DNA from: Lysobacter sp. Root916
GTDB lineage: Bacteria > Pseudomonadota > Gammaproteobacteria > Xanthomonadales > Xanthomonadaceae
NCBI RefSeq assembly: GCF_001429785.1
Contig: NZ_LMJF01000014.1
Coordinates: 265,323-329,322, forward strand
Length of the DNA stretch: 64,000 nt
Direction of reading: 5' to 3'
Each line of letters starts with the position of its first letter. Position 1 is the stretch's first letter. Positions 16,231 to 26,536 of the stretch are shown here, one piece after another. The notes beneath the pieces were generated by a model. The model was not told where the DNA came from. It did not search any database and saw nothing but the letters and a program-made list of their open reading frames with translations. A program made the position numbers and the translations under genes.

Positions 16231-17748
16231 ATGCGTATCACCCAGACTTTGACGGCCGCGCTCGCGGCCGCCCTGCTGTTGGCCGGCTGCGGCCAGGGCC
16301 CGGCCGCGAAGGATCCGGCCCAGGCCGGCGCCGGCCAGCGCCTGTACGGCAAGATCGCCTTCAAGCCCTGCTCGCTGGCCAGCCCGTTCGCGGCCGACAG
16401 CATCGCCGCACAATGCGCGCGCTTTGCGGTGCCGGAGAACCCGGCCCTGCCGAAGGGCCGCCAGGTCCAGCTCAACATCGCCTGGCTGCCGGCGACCGAC
16501 GAGGCCGACATCGCCGCCGATCCGGTGTTCTTCCTCGCCGGCGGCCCCGGCCAGGCCGCCACCGAAGTCTGGCCGACCATGGACTCGGCGTTCCGCGAAG
16601 TGCGCAAGCACCGCCACATCGTGCTGATCGACCAGCGCGGCACCGGCGAGTCGAACCCGCTGATCTGCCGCAACGCCAAGGGCGATAGCGCGGTGATGGA
16701 GGACGACGCCGGCGGCATCGACGCCGCGGTCAAGTTCGCCGGCGACTGCGCGGCCAAGCTGCAGGCCGATCCGCGCTACTACACCACCACCGACGCGGTG
16801 CGCGACCTGGACACGGTGCGCGCGGCGCTGGGCGCCGACAAGATCGACGTGGTCGGCGGCTCCTACGGCACCCGCGTGGCGCAGCAGTACGCGATGCGCT
16901 ACCCGGCGCACACGCGCACGGTAGTGATCGACGGCGTGGTCCCCAACGAGCTGGTGCTGGGCTCCGAGCACGCGCGCAACCTGGACGCCTCGCTGGCGCT
17001 GCAGTTCGAGCAGTGCCGCAAGACGCCGACCTGCCGCCAGCGTTTCGGCGACGATCCGCGCGCGCAGTTGCGCGAGCTGATGGCGCGCCTGAAGGCGCAT
17101 CCGGTCGAGGTCGAGTACCGCGATCCGACCACCGGCGAACTCAAGCGCGACATGGCCACCGCCGGCGCGGTCGCCGGCCTCACCCGCATGTTCGCCTACG
17201 CGCCGCAGGCCGCCGCGCTGCTGCCGCTGGTGCTCAACGAGGCCGACCAGGGCCGCTACGCGCCGCTGATGTCACTAGCGCAGATGATCCAGGGCCAGGT
17301 CAGCGAACAGATCATGCACGGCATGCAGCTGTCGGTGATCTGCGCCGAAGACGCGGATCTGTTGAAGGACGATCCGGCCGACGCCGACACCGTGATGGGC
17401 AGCGACCTGTCCACGGTGCTGGTCGCGCAGTGCAAGGCCTGGCCGACCGGCAAGCGTCCGGCCGATTTCCACGCACCGTTCAAATCGGCCCTGCCGACGT
17501 TGCTGCTGTCGGGCGAATTCGATCCGGTGACGCCGCCGCGCTACGGCGAGCAGGTGCTCAAGGGCCTGCCCAACGGCCGTCACCTGGTGCTGCGCGGCCA
17601 AGGCCACGGCAGCTTCGCTTCGGGCTGCATGCCCAAGCTGCTGAGCCAGTTCCTGGAAAGCGCCGACGCCAAGCAGCTCGACGCCAAATGCCTGGGCACC
17701 CTGGACTACGTGCCGCCGTTCGTCTCGTTCAACGGGTGGGAGCCTTGA
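16231..17748 (+). CDS. Exported lipoprotein serine peptidase/hydrolase, S33 tripeptidyl-aminopeptidase type
   Basis: 505 residues starting MRITQTLTAALAAALLLAGC; LAGC is a lipobox with the modified Cys at about residue 20. The alpha/beta-hydrolase core has the oxyanion loop FLAGGPGQ, the nucleophile elbow GGSYGT with Ser211, Asp431 in GEFDPVTPP and His459 in GQGHGSF. The last two lie in the TAP-like C-terminal domain, as in Streptomyces-type tripeptidyl aminopeptidases. It probably trims peptides in the periplasm or at the outer membrane. Catalytic residues are intact; the substrate is inferred from the family. Confidence 0.88.
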   Translation: MRITQTLTAALAAALLLAGCGQGPAAKDPAQAGAGQRLYGKIAFKPCSLASPFAADSIAAQCARFAVPENPALPKGRQVQLNIAWLPATDEADIAADPVFFLAGGPGQAATEVWPTMDSAFREVRKHRHIVLIDQRGTGESNPLICRNAKGDSAVMEDDAGGIDAAVKFAGDCAAKLQADPRYYTTTDAVRDLDTVRAALGADKIDVVGGSYGTRVAQQYAMRYPAHTRTVVIDGVVPNELVLGSEHARNLDASLALQFEQCRKTPTCRQRFGDDPRAQLRELMARLKAHPVEVEYRDPTTGELKRDMATAGAVAGLTRMFAYAPQAAALLPLVLNEADQGRYAPLMSLAQMIQGQVSEQIMHGMQLSVICAEDADLLKDDPADADTVMGSDLSTVLVAQCKAWPTGKRPADFHAPFKSALPTLLLSGEFDPVTPPRYGEQVLKGLPNGRHLVLRGQGHGSFASGCMPKLLSQFLESADAKQLDAKCLGTLDYVPPFVSFNGWEP

Positions 17749-17767
17749 GGGCCGAGATTGGAGATTG

Positions 17768-17843
17768 GGGATTTGGGATTCGTAGAACCCCTCCCTCGAT
17801 TCTCTCCGCTTTTGCCAATCCCGAATCCCTAATCCCAAATCCC
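17768..17843. repeat. Inverted repeat of GGGATTTGGGATT type
   Basis: GGGATTTGGGATT (17768-17780) and its exact complement AATCCCAAATCCC (17831-17843) bracket about 50 bases, with further GGGATT and AATCCC units beside each arm. It lies between the peptidase gene and natA. Similar simple-motif inverted repeats occur widely in Xanthomonadaceae intergenic DNA. Confidence 0.75.
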
Positions 17844-17853
17844 GGGCGAAGCC

Positions 17854-18596
<743 letters not shown>

Positions 18597-18600
<4 letters not shown>

Positions 18601-19784
18601 AGACCTCCTGGTTCTCCGCAACGATGGCGGTGATGCGCAAGGAACTGCGCGACATCGGCCGCGACCGCCGCACCCTCGCCCTGGCCCTGTTGCTGGGTCC
18701 GCTGCTGTACCCGGTGCTGATGCTGGGCATGGGCTCGCTGGCCGAGAAGCGCGCCAAGACCCAGCTCGACAAAACCCTGGAAGTGCCGGTGCTGGGCGCC
18801 GAGCGCGCGCCCAACTTGATCGCCTACCTGGCCACCCGCGGTATCGTCGCGACCAAGCCGCCGGCCGACCTGGACCAGGCGATCGCACGCCAGGACGTCG
18901 ACGTCGCCCTGCAGATCGGCGCCGAGTACGGCAAACAGTGGAAGGACGGACAGCCGGCGCAGGTGGAGATCGTGCAGGACACGACGCGGCGCGACGCCGA
19001 GATTCCCAGTGCGCGTCTGCGCAACGCCCTGGAGTCGTACAGCCAGCAGGTAGGCGCGCTGCGCCTGCTCGCGCGCGGCCTGTCGCCGACCATCGTGCGG
19101 CCGGTCAACGTCGGCACGCGCGATCTGGCCACGCCGGAAGCCAAGCGCGGCCTGATGCTGTCCTTCATGCTGCCCTACCTGCTGATCTTCTCGTCCTTCA
19201 TCGGCGGCGCGGCCCTGATCCTGGACGCCACCGCCGGCGAGCGCGAACGCCAGTCGCTGGAACCGTTGCTGGCCACGCCGGCCTCGCGCGGCTCCATCGT
19301 CAGCGGCAAGATCGCCGCGGCCTGCGTGCTGGGCTTCACGTCCCTGCTGCTGACCTTGCTGGCGTTCAAGCTCAGCGCGCAGATGGGCACGGGCAGTTCG
19401 CGCATGCTCGACGTGAGCTTCATGGCGATCGGCAAGATGCTGCTGATCCTGCTGCCGATGCTGTTCATCGGCACCGCGCTGCTCACCTATCTGGCCGCTG
19501 GCGCCAAGAGCATTAAGGAAGCGCAGAGCCACATGACCTGGCTGATGCTGATGCCGATGGTGCCGACCATCATCCTGATGGTGAACCCGCTCAAGACCCA
19601 GCTATGGCAGTTCACGGTGCCGTTCCTGGCCCAGAACCAGCTGCTGTTGAAGGTGATCCGCGGCGAGTTCATCGCGCCGCAGGTGTGGATGGTCTACCTG
19701 GCCGCCGGCTTCGCCCTGGCCGCGCTGCTGTGGTTCGCGGCGGTGCGCCGTTACCACAACGAACGCCTGGCGATTTCGGGCTGA
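18597..19784 (+). CDS. natB: ABC transporter permease, NatB-like
   Basis: 395 residues. One membrane segment near the N-terminus (residues 23-45) is followed by a large extracytoplasmic region, then five more segments from about residue 190. This is the ABC-2/NatB layout. GERERQSLEPLLATPASRGSIVSGK is the characteristic cytoplasmic loop coupling to the ATPase. It forms the membrane channel for NatA. The gene ends 27 bases before a strong terminator, closing the operon. Confidence 0.88.
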
Positions 19785-19810
19785 GGTTCGAGCCGCAATG
19801 TGTATCGCAG

Positions 19811-19838
19811 AAAGCCCGGCCTCGCGCCGGGCTTTTTG
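19811..19838 (+). terminator. Rho-independent terminator of natAB
   Basis: AAAGCCCGGC, the loop CTCGC and GCCGGGCTTTTTG form a nine- to ten-pair G+C-rich stem followed by a T run, directly after natB. Confidence 0.9.
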
Positions 19839-19863
19839 TTTCGATGCGGCGCGTCGCGTGGCC

Positions 19864-19947
19864 GTAGGATGCGACGACCACCGCACCGTCGCGATGCTTC
19901 GGTGTCACGCGACGATGCGGTTCGCCCAAGGCTCACCACATCCTACG
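19864..19947. repeat. GTAGGATGCG...CATCCTACG repeat
   Basis: An 84-base imperfect inverted repeat of the family seen at 12.0 and 61.1 kb. This copy is more diverged: GTAGGATGCGACGACCACCG at the left and CACATCCTACG at the right. It starts the 990-base gene-free block between natB and the leftward TonB-domain gene. Confidence 0.75.
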
Positions 19948-19989
19948 TTCGCGAGCGTCGTCGTAACGACGAAGCGATTTCTGCATCTG

Positions 19990-20260
19990 CAACTGCGGTT
20001 GTTGCTGTTGCTGCGGCATTGAAGTCCAAAGGCCTTGAACTCACACGACCAATCGTAGACCCGAAGGGCGGCGCGCAGGACGCGCGCCGTTTTTCGATAG
20101 GACAAGGATGTCCTATCGAAAAATCCCGGCGCGAGCTCCGCGCTCGCAGGGGAGGTTTGGTCCGGCCAGCCCTTCTCTTTGGTTACTTTCTCTTGGGCGA
20201 GCAAGAGAAAGTGACCCGCATGCGCAGCAGGCGGAAGCCGTTGACCTTCGGTCAGAAAAG
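19990..20260. repeat. Multi-hairpin interspersed repeat, copy 1
   Basis: About 270 bases closely matching 23692-23985. Order of parts: a GTTGCTG-type simple repeat; CACACGACC; a G+C-rich hairpin around GGCGCGCAGGACGCGCGCC; a perfect 15-base inverted repeat TTTTTCGATAGGACA (20090-20104) with its complement (20109-20123); and a second hairpin GGTTACTTTCTCTTG (20181-20195) with CAAGAGAAAGTGACC (20202-20216). Short frames such as MSYRKIPARAPRSQG span it, but the conserved feature is base pairing, so coding is unlikely. A structured RNA or mobile repeat is possible. Confidence 0.7.
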
Positions 20261-20560
20261 ACGAAAGCAAAGCAACAGAAAATCCTCCCCAACCCTCCTT
20301 TTCCAAAGGAGGGAGCTATAAGCAAGAGAAAGTGACCCGCATGCGCAGCAGGCGGAAGCCTTTGACCTTCGGTCAGAAAATACGAAAGCAAAGCTAAAGC
20401 AAATCCTCCCCAACCCTCCTTTTCCAAAGGAGGGAGCCAGAAGCAAGAGAAAGTGATCCGCATGCGCAGCAGGCGGAAGCCGTTGACCTTCGGACCGAGC
20501 CGACGAAGCAACAGCAAAAGCAAATCCTCCCCAACCCGCCCGATCAGCAGGCACAGCCTG
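20201..20560. repeat. About three tandem copies of a 121-base unit
   Basis: Each unit starts GCAAGAGAAAGTGACCCGCA and continues with CAGCAGGCGGAAGCC, a CTTCGG stretch and CAAATCCTCCCCAACCC. Units begin at 20201, 20322 and 20443, so the period is exactly 121. The third is shortened and diverges after about 100 bases. A related single unit follows copy 2 of the multi-hairpin repeat near 23945. The block from here to 20690 also holds two CACGAACCTGCGGTTCGTAAGCC units. No gene is supported. Confidence 0.85.
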
Positions 20561-20689
20561 CCGGCGTTCAGCCGCGCACGAACCTGCGGTTCGTAAGCCG
20601 CACGGCTTCACCCTTTTTCAAAGGAGGGAGCTAAAGAGCTAGGAGCAAGTGGTCGAGATTCGCGCACGAGCCTACGGTTCGTAAGCCGC

Positions 20690-20726
20690 GCAAAAAACAA
20701 CGCCCGGCCGAAGCCGGGCGTTGCGG
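20690..20726 (-). terminator. Rho-independent terminator of the TonB-domain lipoprotein gene
   Basis: On the minus strand CAACGCCCGGC, the loop TTCG and GCCGGGCGTTG form a strong stem followed by a run of T (the AAAAAACAA at 20692-20700 on the plus strand). It lies 50 bases past the stop codon of the leftward gene. Confidence 0.9.
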
Positions 20727-20775
20727 GTACTGCGGACGGGTCCCCTGTGCATACGCACTCCCGCCATTGGATCGC

Positions 20776-21813
20776 TTAACCGCCGGGATTGAACCCGATC
20801 GTGCGACGGGTCGTGACCGGTGCCCCCACCGGCTGGAACCGCCACTTGCGTACCGCATTGACCGCTTCGCGGTCGAAGATGCGCGCCGGGTTGGAACGGA
20901 CCACGCGGGCGGCGGTGACCGAGCCGTCGGTGCCGACGGTGAACTCGACCTGCACTTCGCCCGACTGGCCCGCGCGCAGCGCTTCCGGCGGATAACGCGG
21001 CGCCGGCGTCGACACCGCGCGCAGATCGTTGCCCGCCGACGGCGTGGCGGCGGCGGTCTGACGCGCTTCGGCCGCACGCGCTTCGGCCGCGCGTTGCTCG
21101 GCCGCGCGCTGATCGGCGGCACGCTGGTCGGCGGCGCGCTGATCGGCTTCGCGGGTGGCGGCGGCCTGACGCTCGGCGGCCTGCGAGGCGGCCAGCTGGG
21201 TCGCGGCCTGCTTCTGCTGAGCTTCCTGCTGGGCCAGACGCTGCTTCTCGAGGTCGGCCTGCTTCTTGGCCTGCTCCTCGGCGGTCAGCACCTGCTGTTC
21301 GGCGCGCTTGGCGACCTCGGCCTGCTTGGCGACGATGCTGGCCTTCAGGCGCGCGAGCGCCGGATGCTGGGCATCGGCTTTTTCCAACAGGGCCGACAGG
21401 CGCTGGGCTTCGGCGAAGTCCTCGCGGCCGACGCTCTGCTCGGTGGCGATGACGGTCATCGGCAGCAGGTCGGTGAGCGCGCTGGAGACGGCGGCATCGG
21501 CCGGCGCCTTGTCGCGCAGTGCGAGGTAGTACTCGACCGCATTGTCTTCGACCGGTGCGTACAGACGGTTTTCCGCATAGGCCTTGCGGGCGGCCTCGCG
21601 CAGCTGATCGACGGTCAAGGCCGAGACCTTGGCCGACACTGCGGTTTCCGGTGTTACCGCCGGGGCCGTGGTGGCCGCGGAGGTGGCCGCCGCATCCTGG
21701 GCGGGTTGATCCTTACCGCAAGCAGCCAGCGTGCAGGCCAGGGCCAGCGCGATGGTCGCATGCGTTACGACGGACAGCCGGCGTGAACGCCGGTCATTTT
21801 GGTTCACAGTCAT
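20776..21813 (-). CDS. Lipoprotein with coiled coil and TonB C-terminal domain
   Basis: 345 residues from ATG 21813, preceded by an AGGGGAG ribosome-binding site. The N-terminus has a basic stretch, a hydrophobic core and LAAC, a lipobox (Cys at about residue 32). The middle (about 170-265) is a long Ala/Gln/Arg-rich coiled coil with a repeated RAADQ/RAAEQ unit. The last 85 residues (APRYPPEALRAGQSGEVQVE...DREAVNAVRKWRFQP) are a TonB-C domain. Lacking an N-terminal TonB-type anchor, it is not the main TonB; it may contact outer-membrane or peptidoglycan partners. A terminator follows. Confidence 0.85.
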   Translation of the reverse strand: MTVNQNDRRSRRLSVVTHATIALALACTLAACGKDQPAQDAAATSAATTAPAVTPETAVSAKVSALTVDQLREAARKAYAENRLYAPVEDNAVEYYLALRDKAPADAAVSSALTDLLPMTVIATEQSVGREDFAEAQRLSALLEKADAQHPALARLKASIVAKQAEVAKRAEQQVLTAEEQAKKQADLEKQRLAQQEAQQKQAATQLAASQAAERQAAATREADQRAADQRAADQRAAEQRAAEARAAEARQTAAATPSAGNDLRAVSTPAPRYPPEALRAGQSGEVQVEFTVGTDGSVTAARVVRSNPARIFDREAVNAVRKWRFQPVGAPVTTRRTIGFNPGG

Positions 21814-22095
21814 TGGCAAAACTCCCCTGAAGTGCGCCGTAGCGAGCACACGCCGGATAGGACGCGCTAGCAGGCCGCGTTTGTCAAGCGGCCGGGGGCC
21901 AAAAAACGGCCTCGGCCAGGCATGAATCGGGGATTGTGACCGATCCGGGGCAAGAGGGTTCCGCGAGCGCCCGCTTGGGGGCGCGCGGCCAAACTCCGCA
22001 ACGTGGCGGGACCGTCGCCGCGTCGCCCGGGGCGACCGCGCGCGCACGGCGGCGCGTCCCGCAATGCGGGTGCCGCATGGCGCCTCGGTGGTGTC

Positions 22096-23457
22096 CTATT
22101 TGCCGATGCAGAAGCTCGAGAAGATGTGCCCGAGCAGATCGTCGGCGCGGACCCGGCCGGTGATTTCGCCCAGGGCGTCGTGGGCTTGGCGCAGGGACTC
22201 GGCGGCCAGATCCAGGACCTCGCGCTCGAGCTGGCCCCCGGCATCGGCCAGTTCGGTCTGGGCCCGGCGCAAGGCCTCGACGTGGCGGGCGCGCGCGGTG
22301 AAGGCGCCTTCGCTGGCGTCGGCGCCCTCGCCCTGGGCAAGCCGGCGCAGGTGCGCATGCAGGGCGTCCAAGCCCTGGCCGGTGCGCGCGGACAGGGCGA
22401 TGCGGTCGTCGCCGTCCAGCACGGCGGCCGCGGCCGGGTCCAGCAGGTCGGCTTTGTTGTGCAGCCACAGCCGCGCCGGCACGCCGGCGATGGCGTCGGC
22501 GACCGCGGCATGGCCGGACTCGGGATCGCGCGCGTCCAGCACCACGATCGCCAGATCGGCGCGCGCGAGTTCGTCGCGGGCGCGGCGCATGCCCTCGCGC
22601 TCGATCGCGTCGCCGCCCTCGCGCAGGCCGGCGGTATCGACCAGGGTCAGTTCGACCCCGTCGCTGCGGATGGTCTCGTGCAGCAGGTCGCGGGTGGTGC
22701 CGGCGATGTCGGTGACGATGGCGCGCTCGCTGCCGGCCAGGGCGTTGAGCAGGGAACTCTTGCCGGCGTTGGGCGGGCCGACGATGACCGCGTGCAGGCC
22801 GTCGCGCAGGCGGCGGCCGCGTTCGGCCGCGGCCAGCAGGGTGTCCAGGTCGGTCGACAGCGATGCGAGGCGGCGACGCAGCCCGGCGCCGCCCAGGGTG
22901 TCCAGGGGTTCGTCGGCGAAATCGATCGCGGCTTCGACGTGCACCCGCACCGCCAGCAGCTCGTCGGCCAGGGCATCGACGCGGCGCGAGAACTCGCCGT
23001 CGAGCGCGCGCCGCGCCGCACGGGCGGCGCGTTCGTCGGCGGCCGCGATCAGGTCGGCGACGGCCTCGGCCTGGGCCAGGTCGAGGCGGCCTTCGAGGAA
23101 AGCGCGCTCGCTGAATTCGCCGGGTCGCGCGCGGCGGGCGCCGAGCGCGCCGCAGCGCGCGGCAAGGGCCTGCAGCACCGCGGGACTACCGTGCGCCTGC
23201 AGCTCGACCACGTCCTCGCCGGTGTAGCTGGCGGGCGCGGCGAAGTAGAGCGCGATGCCGTCGTCGATGGCCTCGCCGTCGGCATCGACGAACCGTACAT
23301 GGTGGGCATGGCGCGGCCGCAGGCGGCGCGCGGCCAGCGCCTCGCCGATCGCGCGCGCACGCGGTCCCGACAAACGCACGATGCCGACGCCGCCCGCGCC
23401 GGGCGCGGTGGCGATCGCGGCGATGGTGTCGCGGTCGGAAGGGGGCGTGGCGGTCAT
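22096..23457 (-). CDS. mnmE: tRNA uridine-5-carboxymethylaminomethyl modification GTPase MnmE
   Basis: 453 residues, the usual length. The N-terminal folate-binding domain starts [23 protein letters not shown] helical domain carries the GTPase insert with G1 [13 protein letters not shown]2/G3 GTTRD and DTAGLRE, and G4 NKAD. The protein ends in the conserved FCIGK, whose cysteine is universal in the family. With MnmG it makes the cmnm5U34 modification of tRNA anticodons. MnmE often lies near yidC and rnpA at the origin, as here. Start ATG 23457 fits the family N-terminus. Confidence 0.96.
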   Translation of the reverse strand: MTATPPSDRDTIAAIATAPGAGGVGIVRLSGPRARAIGEALAARRLRPRHAHHVRFVDADGEAIDDGIALYFAAPASYTGEDVVELQAHGSPAVLQALAARCGALGARRARPGEFSERAFLEGRLDLAQAEAVADLIAAADERAARAARRALDGEFSRRVDALADELLAVRVHVEAAIDFADEPLDTLGGAGLRRRLASLSTDLDTLLAAAERGRRLRDGLHAVIVGPPNAGKSSLLNALAGSERAIVTDIAGTTRDLLHETIRSDGVELTLVDTAGLREGGDAIEREGMRRARDELARADLAIVVLDARDPESGHAAVADAIAGVPARLWLHNKADLLDPAAAAVLDGDDRIALSARTGQGLDALHAHLRRLAQGEGADASEGAFTARARHVEALRRAQTELADAGGQLEREVLDLAAESLRQAHDALGEITGRVRADDLLGHIFSSFCIGK

Positions 23458-23691
23458 GCGGGTTCGAGGCGGCGGCGGGGCATCAGGGTAACGCGTTGGG
23501 TGTGGGGTAGATGACGCACGGCCGGGAGAAAAGGCAATTGCGCTTACGGCGCTGCGCCGCCCTCACCCTGAGGCCCGACCGCGCAGCGGTCGGGCATTCG
23601 GTGCAGCGCGAGCCCATGGCTCGCAAGCGCGGCCCCTCACCCCGCAGGTGGGAGACGGGACGCCCAAGCGGCGGTAGCGGTTGCGACGACG

Positions 23692-23985
<294 letters not shown>

Positions 23986-24039
23986 GACTTCCGTGAAGAA
24001 CCCGCGCAAAGCAAAGCAAAAGCAAATCCTCCCCAACCC

Positions 24040-24190
24040 GCCCGGCCAGCAGGCATAGCCTGCCGGCGTTCACCCGTGCACGAACCTGCGGTTCGTAAGC
24101 CGCACCTAGGAGCAAGAGCCTGCGTGCGTTCAGCCATGCACGAACCTGTAGTTCGTAAGCCGCACGGCTTCACCCTTTTCCAAAGGAGGG
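24040..24190. repeat. Repeated CACGAACCTGYRGTTCGTAAGCC units
   Basis: Two units, near 24077-24105 and 24145-24170, share GCACGAACCTG, GTTCGTAAGCCGCAC and flanking GCGTTCA text. Each holds a small GAAC/GTTC hairpin. Related units occur at 20575-20605 and 20663-20690, so the two gene-free blocks on either side of the TonB-domain gene and mnmE share several repeat families. Confidence 0.65.
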
Positions 24191-24263
24191 AGTCAAAGAC
24201 CAAAGTCTCGGTCCGGCCCGATCCAGCCCAACCGATCGGCGTAGCCAGCAGGCACCCCACAAA

Positions 24264-24293
24264 CACGAAGCCCGCCGAGAGGCGGGCTTCGTG
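24264..24293 (-). terminator. Terminator downstream of yidC
   Basis: CACGAAGCCCGCC, the loop GAGA and GGCGGGCTTCGTG form a perfect 13-pair stem, 20 bases past the yidC stop codon. On the minus strand it is followed by TTTGTGGGG, a weak T run, so termination may be moderate. Confidence 0.8.
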
Positions 24294-24313
24294 AGCGAAC
24301 GATGCGGCGCGGA

Positions 24314-26035
24314 TCAGGCCTTGGCCGGCGCCTCGGCGTAACGCTTGGTCATCCACCACTGCTGCAGCAGACCCAGACCGCTGTTGGTGATCCAGTACAA
24401 CACCAGACCGGCCGGGAAGAAGGCGAACATCACGCCGAACACCAGCGGCATCAGCTGCATCATCTTCTTCTGCATCGGGTCCATGCCGGGCGTCGGCGTC
24501 AGCTTCTGCGTCGCCCACATCACCGCGATGTTGATCAGCGGCAGCACGAAGAACGGATCGCGCGCGGTCAGATCGTGGATCCACAGCATCCACGGCGCGT
24601 GGCGCAGCTCCACCGACTCCAGCAGCACCCAGTACAGCGCCAGGAACACCGGCATCTGCACCAGGATCGGCAGACAGCCGCCGACCGGATTGATCTTCTC
24701 CTTCTTGTACAGCTCCATCATCGCCATCTGGAACTTCTGCTTGTCCTCGCCATAGCGCTCCTTGAGCTGCTCGATGCGCGGCTGGAACTTGCGCATCTTC
24801 GCCATCGAGCGGTACTGCGCGGCGGACAGCGGGTACATGGCCAGCTTGATCAGCACCACCAGGCCGATGATCGACCAGCCCCAGTTGCCGAACAGATCGT
24901 GCAGCTTGGACAGCAGCCAGAAGATCGCATTGGCCATCGTGGCCATGATGCTGTAGCTGCTCCAGTCGACCGCGCGCTCCAGGCCCGGCACGTTCTGCGC
25001 CTCCATCGCCTTGACCAGCTTGGGGCCGATCCACAAACGCGCCGTGGTCTGCGCCTTGGCGCCGGGGGCGACGTTGACGCCCGGGCCGATGTCGCGGATC
25101 AGGTACTGCGGCATGCCGCCGTTGGTATTGGCGGTGGCCAGCGAAAACTCGGTCTGGTCGTTCGCGCCCGGGATCCAGGCGGCGAAGAAGTGGTGCTGCA
25201 ACATCGCCACCCAGCCGCCGGTGACCTTCAGGTTGAGCGGGCCTTCGTCGACGAATTTGTCGAACTTGCGCTTGTCGTACTTCTCGGCCTCGCTGTACCA
25301 GGCCGCGCCTTGAAAGCTGTACTGCTCGGCGTTCATCGGACCGCTGCGGGTCAGCGCGCGCGGCACGCGCGCGAGCTGGCGGTAGACCGAACCCTGCCAC
25401 GGCGCGGCGCCGGCGTTGATGACTTCGTCGCGCACGGTCACGGCATAGCCGCTGTGCTGAAACACGTAGGTGCGACGGATGGTCACGCCGTTGGCGCCGG
25501 TCCAGACGAAGGGCACCGCGATTTCCTTGGCGCCGTTGGCCAGCACGTAGTCGCGCTGCGCGCTCTCGGGCACGAAGCCGCCCTCATGCGTCGGGGTAGC
25601 GCCGTTCTGGCTGACCCAACCGCTCTGGGCGACGAAGTAATTGTTGGCGTCCTCGGCCAGCAGACGCACCGGCGCGCTGTCGTCGGCCGCTTCGCTCGGA
25701 TACTTGAGCAGGTCGGCGCGGTGCAGGGTGCCGCCGTCGAGCACGACCTTGAGCACGTCGGTGGTGACGGTGACCGTCTGCGCGGCGCTGGGCGCGGCGA
25801 CCGTGGCGGTCGGCGTAGCGCCGGGCAGGGCCGGCGCGGCGGGTACCAGGCCCTTGCCGGCCGCAGCCGCGGCCGTGGGCACGGTCGCGCCAGGCACGGT
25901 GCTGGCCGTGGCGGCGGCGGAAGCGGCGGTGACCGCCGGCGCCGGAGGCGCGGACTTCTCCTTGCCCCATTCCATCCACAGCAGGGTCGCCACCATCAGC
26001 CAGGCGAAGATCAGGAATACACGGGTCTGGTTCAT
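24314..26035 (-). CDS. yidC: Membrane protein insertase YidC
   Basis: 573 residues. An N-terminal membrane anchor (MNQTRVFLIFAWLMVATLLW) is followed by an Ala/Thr-rich linker and the large periplasmic beta domain (about 85-335). The five-helix insertase core follows, with WGWSIIGLVVLIKLAMYPLS and the conserved cytoplasmic hairpin KMRKFQPRIEQLKERYGEDKQK. It inserts and folds inner-membrane proteins alone or with SecYEG. It lies in the rpmH-rnpA-yidC cluster; the yidD gene usually found between rnpA and yidC is absent, leaving a 15-base gap. Confidence 0.97.
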   Translation of the reverse strand: MNQTRVFLIFAWLMVATLLWMEWGKEKSAPPAPAVTAASAAATASTVPGATVPTAAAAAGKGLVPAAPALPGATPTATVAAPSAAQTVTVTTDVLKVVLDGGTLHRADLLKYPSEAADDSAPVRLLAEDANNYFVAQSGWVSQNGATPTHEGGFVPESAQRDYVLANGAKEIAVPFVWTGANGVTIRRTYVFQHSGYAVTVRDEVINAGAAPWQGSVYRQLARVPRALTRSGPMNAEQYSFQGAAWYSEAEKYDKRKFDKFVDEGPLNLKVTGGWVAMLQHHFFAAWIPGANDQTEFSLATANTNGGMPQYLIRDIGPGVNVAPGAKAQTTARLWIGPKLVKAMEAQNVPGLERAVDWSSYSIMATMANAIFWLLSKLHDLFGNWGWSIIGLVVLIKLAMYPLSAAQYRSMAKMRKFQPRIEQLKERYGEDKQKFQMAMMELYKKEKINPVGGCLPILVQMPVFLALYWVLLESVELRHAPWMLWIHDLTARDPFFVLPLINIAVMWATQKLTPTPGMDPMQKKMMQLMPLVFGVMFAFFPAGLVLYWITNSGLGLLQQWWMTKRYAEAPAKA

Positions 26036-26050
26036 GGGCAGCAGGCGGGC

Positions 26051-26467
26051 TCAGCCGGGACCGGGGTCCGGCAGTGGGGAGGGAATGGGATCGGCCGGCA
26101 TTGTGCCGGGCACCGCAGGTGCGGGCAACGCGCCGGCGCGCTTGAGCAGACCCAGGAAGGCCTGATCGAGTTCCTCACGCGTGCAGCGCGAGGCCCCGGG
26201 GCGGGCGACCACGACGTAATCGCCGCGCGCCAGCTCGGCGCGCAGTTTGCGGAAGGTATCGCGCAGGGCGCGCTTGATGCGGTTGCGGCCGACCGCGTGC
26301 GGGTCGACCTTGCGCGATACCGCCAGGCCCAGACGCGGCTCGCAATCGACGACCTGCCAATGCAAAGCAAGCACGGGCAGCGCGATGCGCCGGCCGTGCT
26401 TGAAGATGCGGTCGAAATCCGAACGCGCGCGTACCCGCGCGGTGCGCGGGAAGCGGGTGGAATTCAT
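26051..26467 (-). CDS. rnpA: Ribonuclease P protein component
   Basis: 138 residues from ATG 26467 (MNSTRFPRTARVRARSDFDR). The RNA-binding signature reads SRKVDPHAVGRNRIKRALRD, matching the RNR motif region of RnpA. It binds the RNase P RNA and helps mature tRNA 5' ends. A Pro-rich tail of about 25 residues (PAPAVPGTMPADPIPSPLP) extends past the conserved fold and occupies sequence where yidD often begins. The gene lies 69 bases downstream of rpmH. Confidence 0.95.
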   Translation of the reverse strand: MNSTRFPRTARVRARSDFDRIFKHGRRIALPVLALHWQVVDCEPRLGLAVSRKVDPHAVGRNRIKRALRDTFRKLRAELARGDYVVVARPGASRCTREELDQAFLGLLKRAGALPAPAVPGTMPADPIPSPLPDPGPG

Positions 26468-26536
26468 CAGGTCGGTACCGGCGATTGCCGGACGGTTGCC
26501 TGGGATCGCCTTAGCGATGGGCAACCGGAACGACGT

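Noticed and set aside
20108..20335. Short frame starting MSYRKIPARAPRSQG in the structured repeat
   Set aside because: Repeated in copy 2, but the reading frame diverges after the first 40 codons while base-paired stems are conserved, so coding is unlikely.
20201..20560. Tandem array considered as a CRISPR
   Set aside because: Units are 121 bases with no short repeat/variable spacer alternation, and no cas genes are present.
26032..26370. Frame overlapping rnpA considered as a missing yidD
   Set aside because: The translation lacks the YidD cysteine and CRFxPTC-type motifs and is the shifted frame of rnpA.
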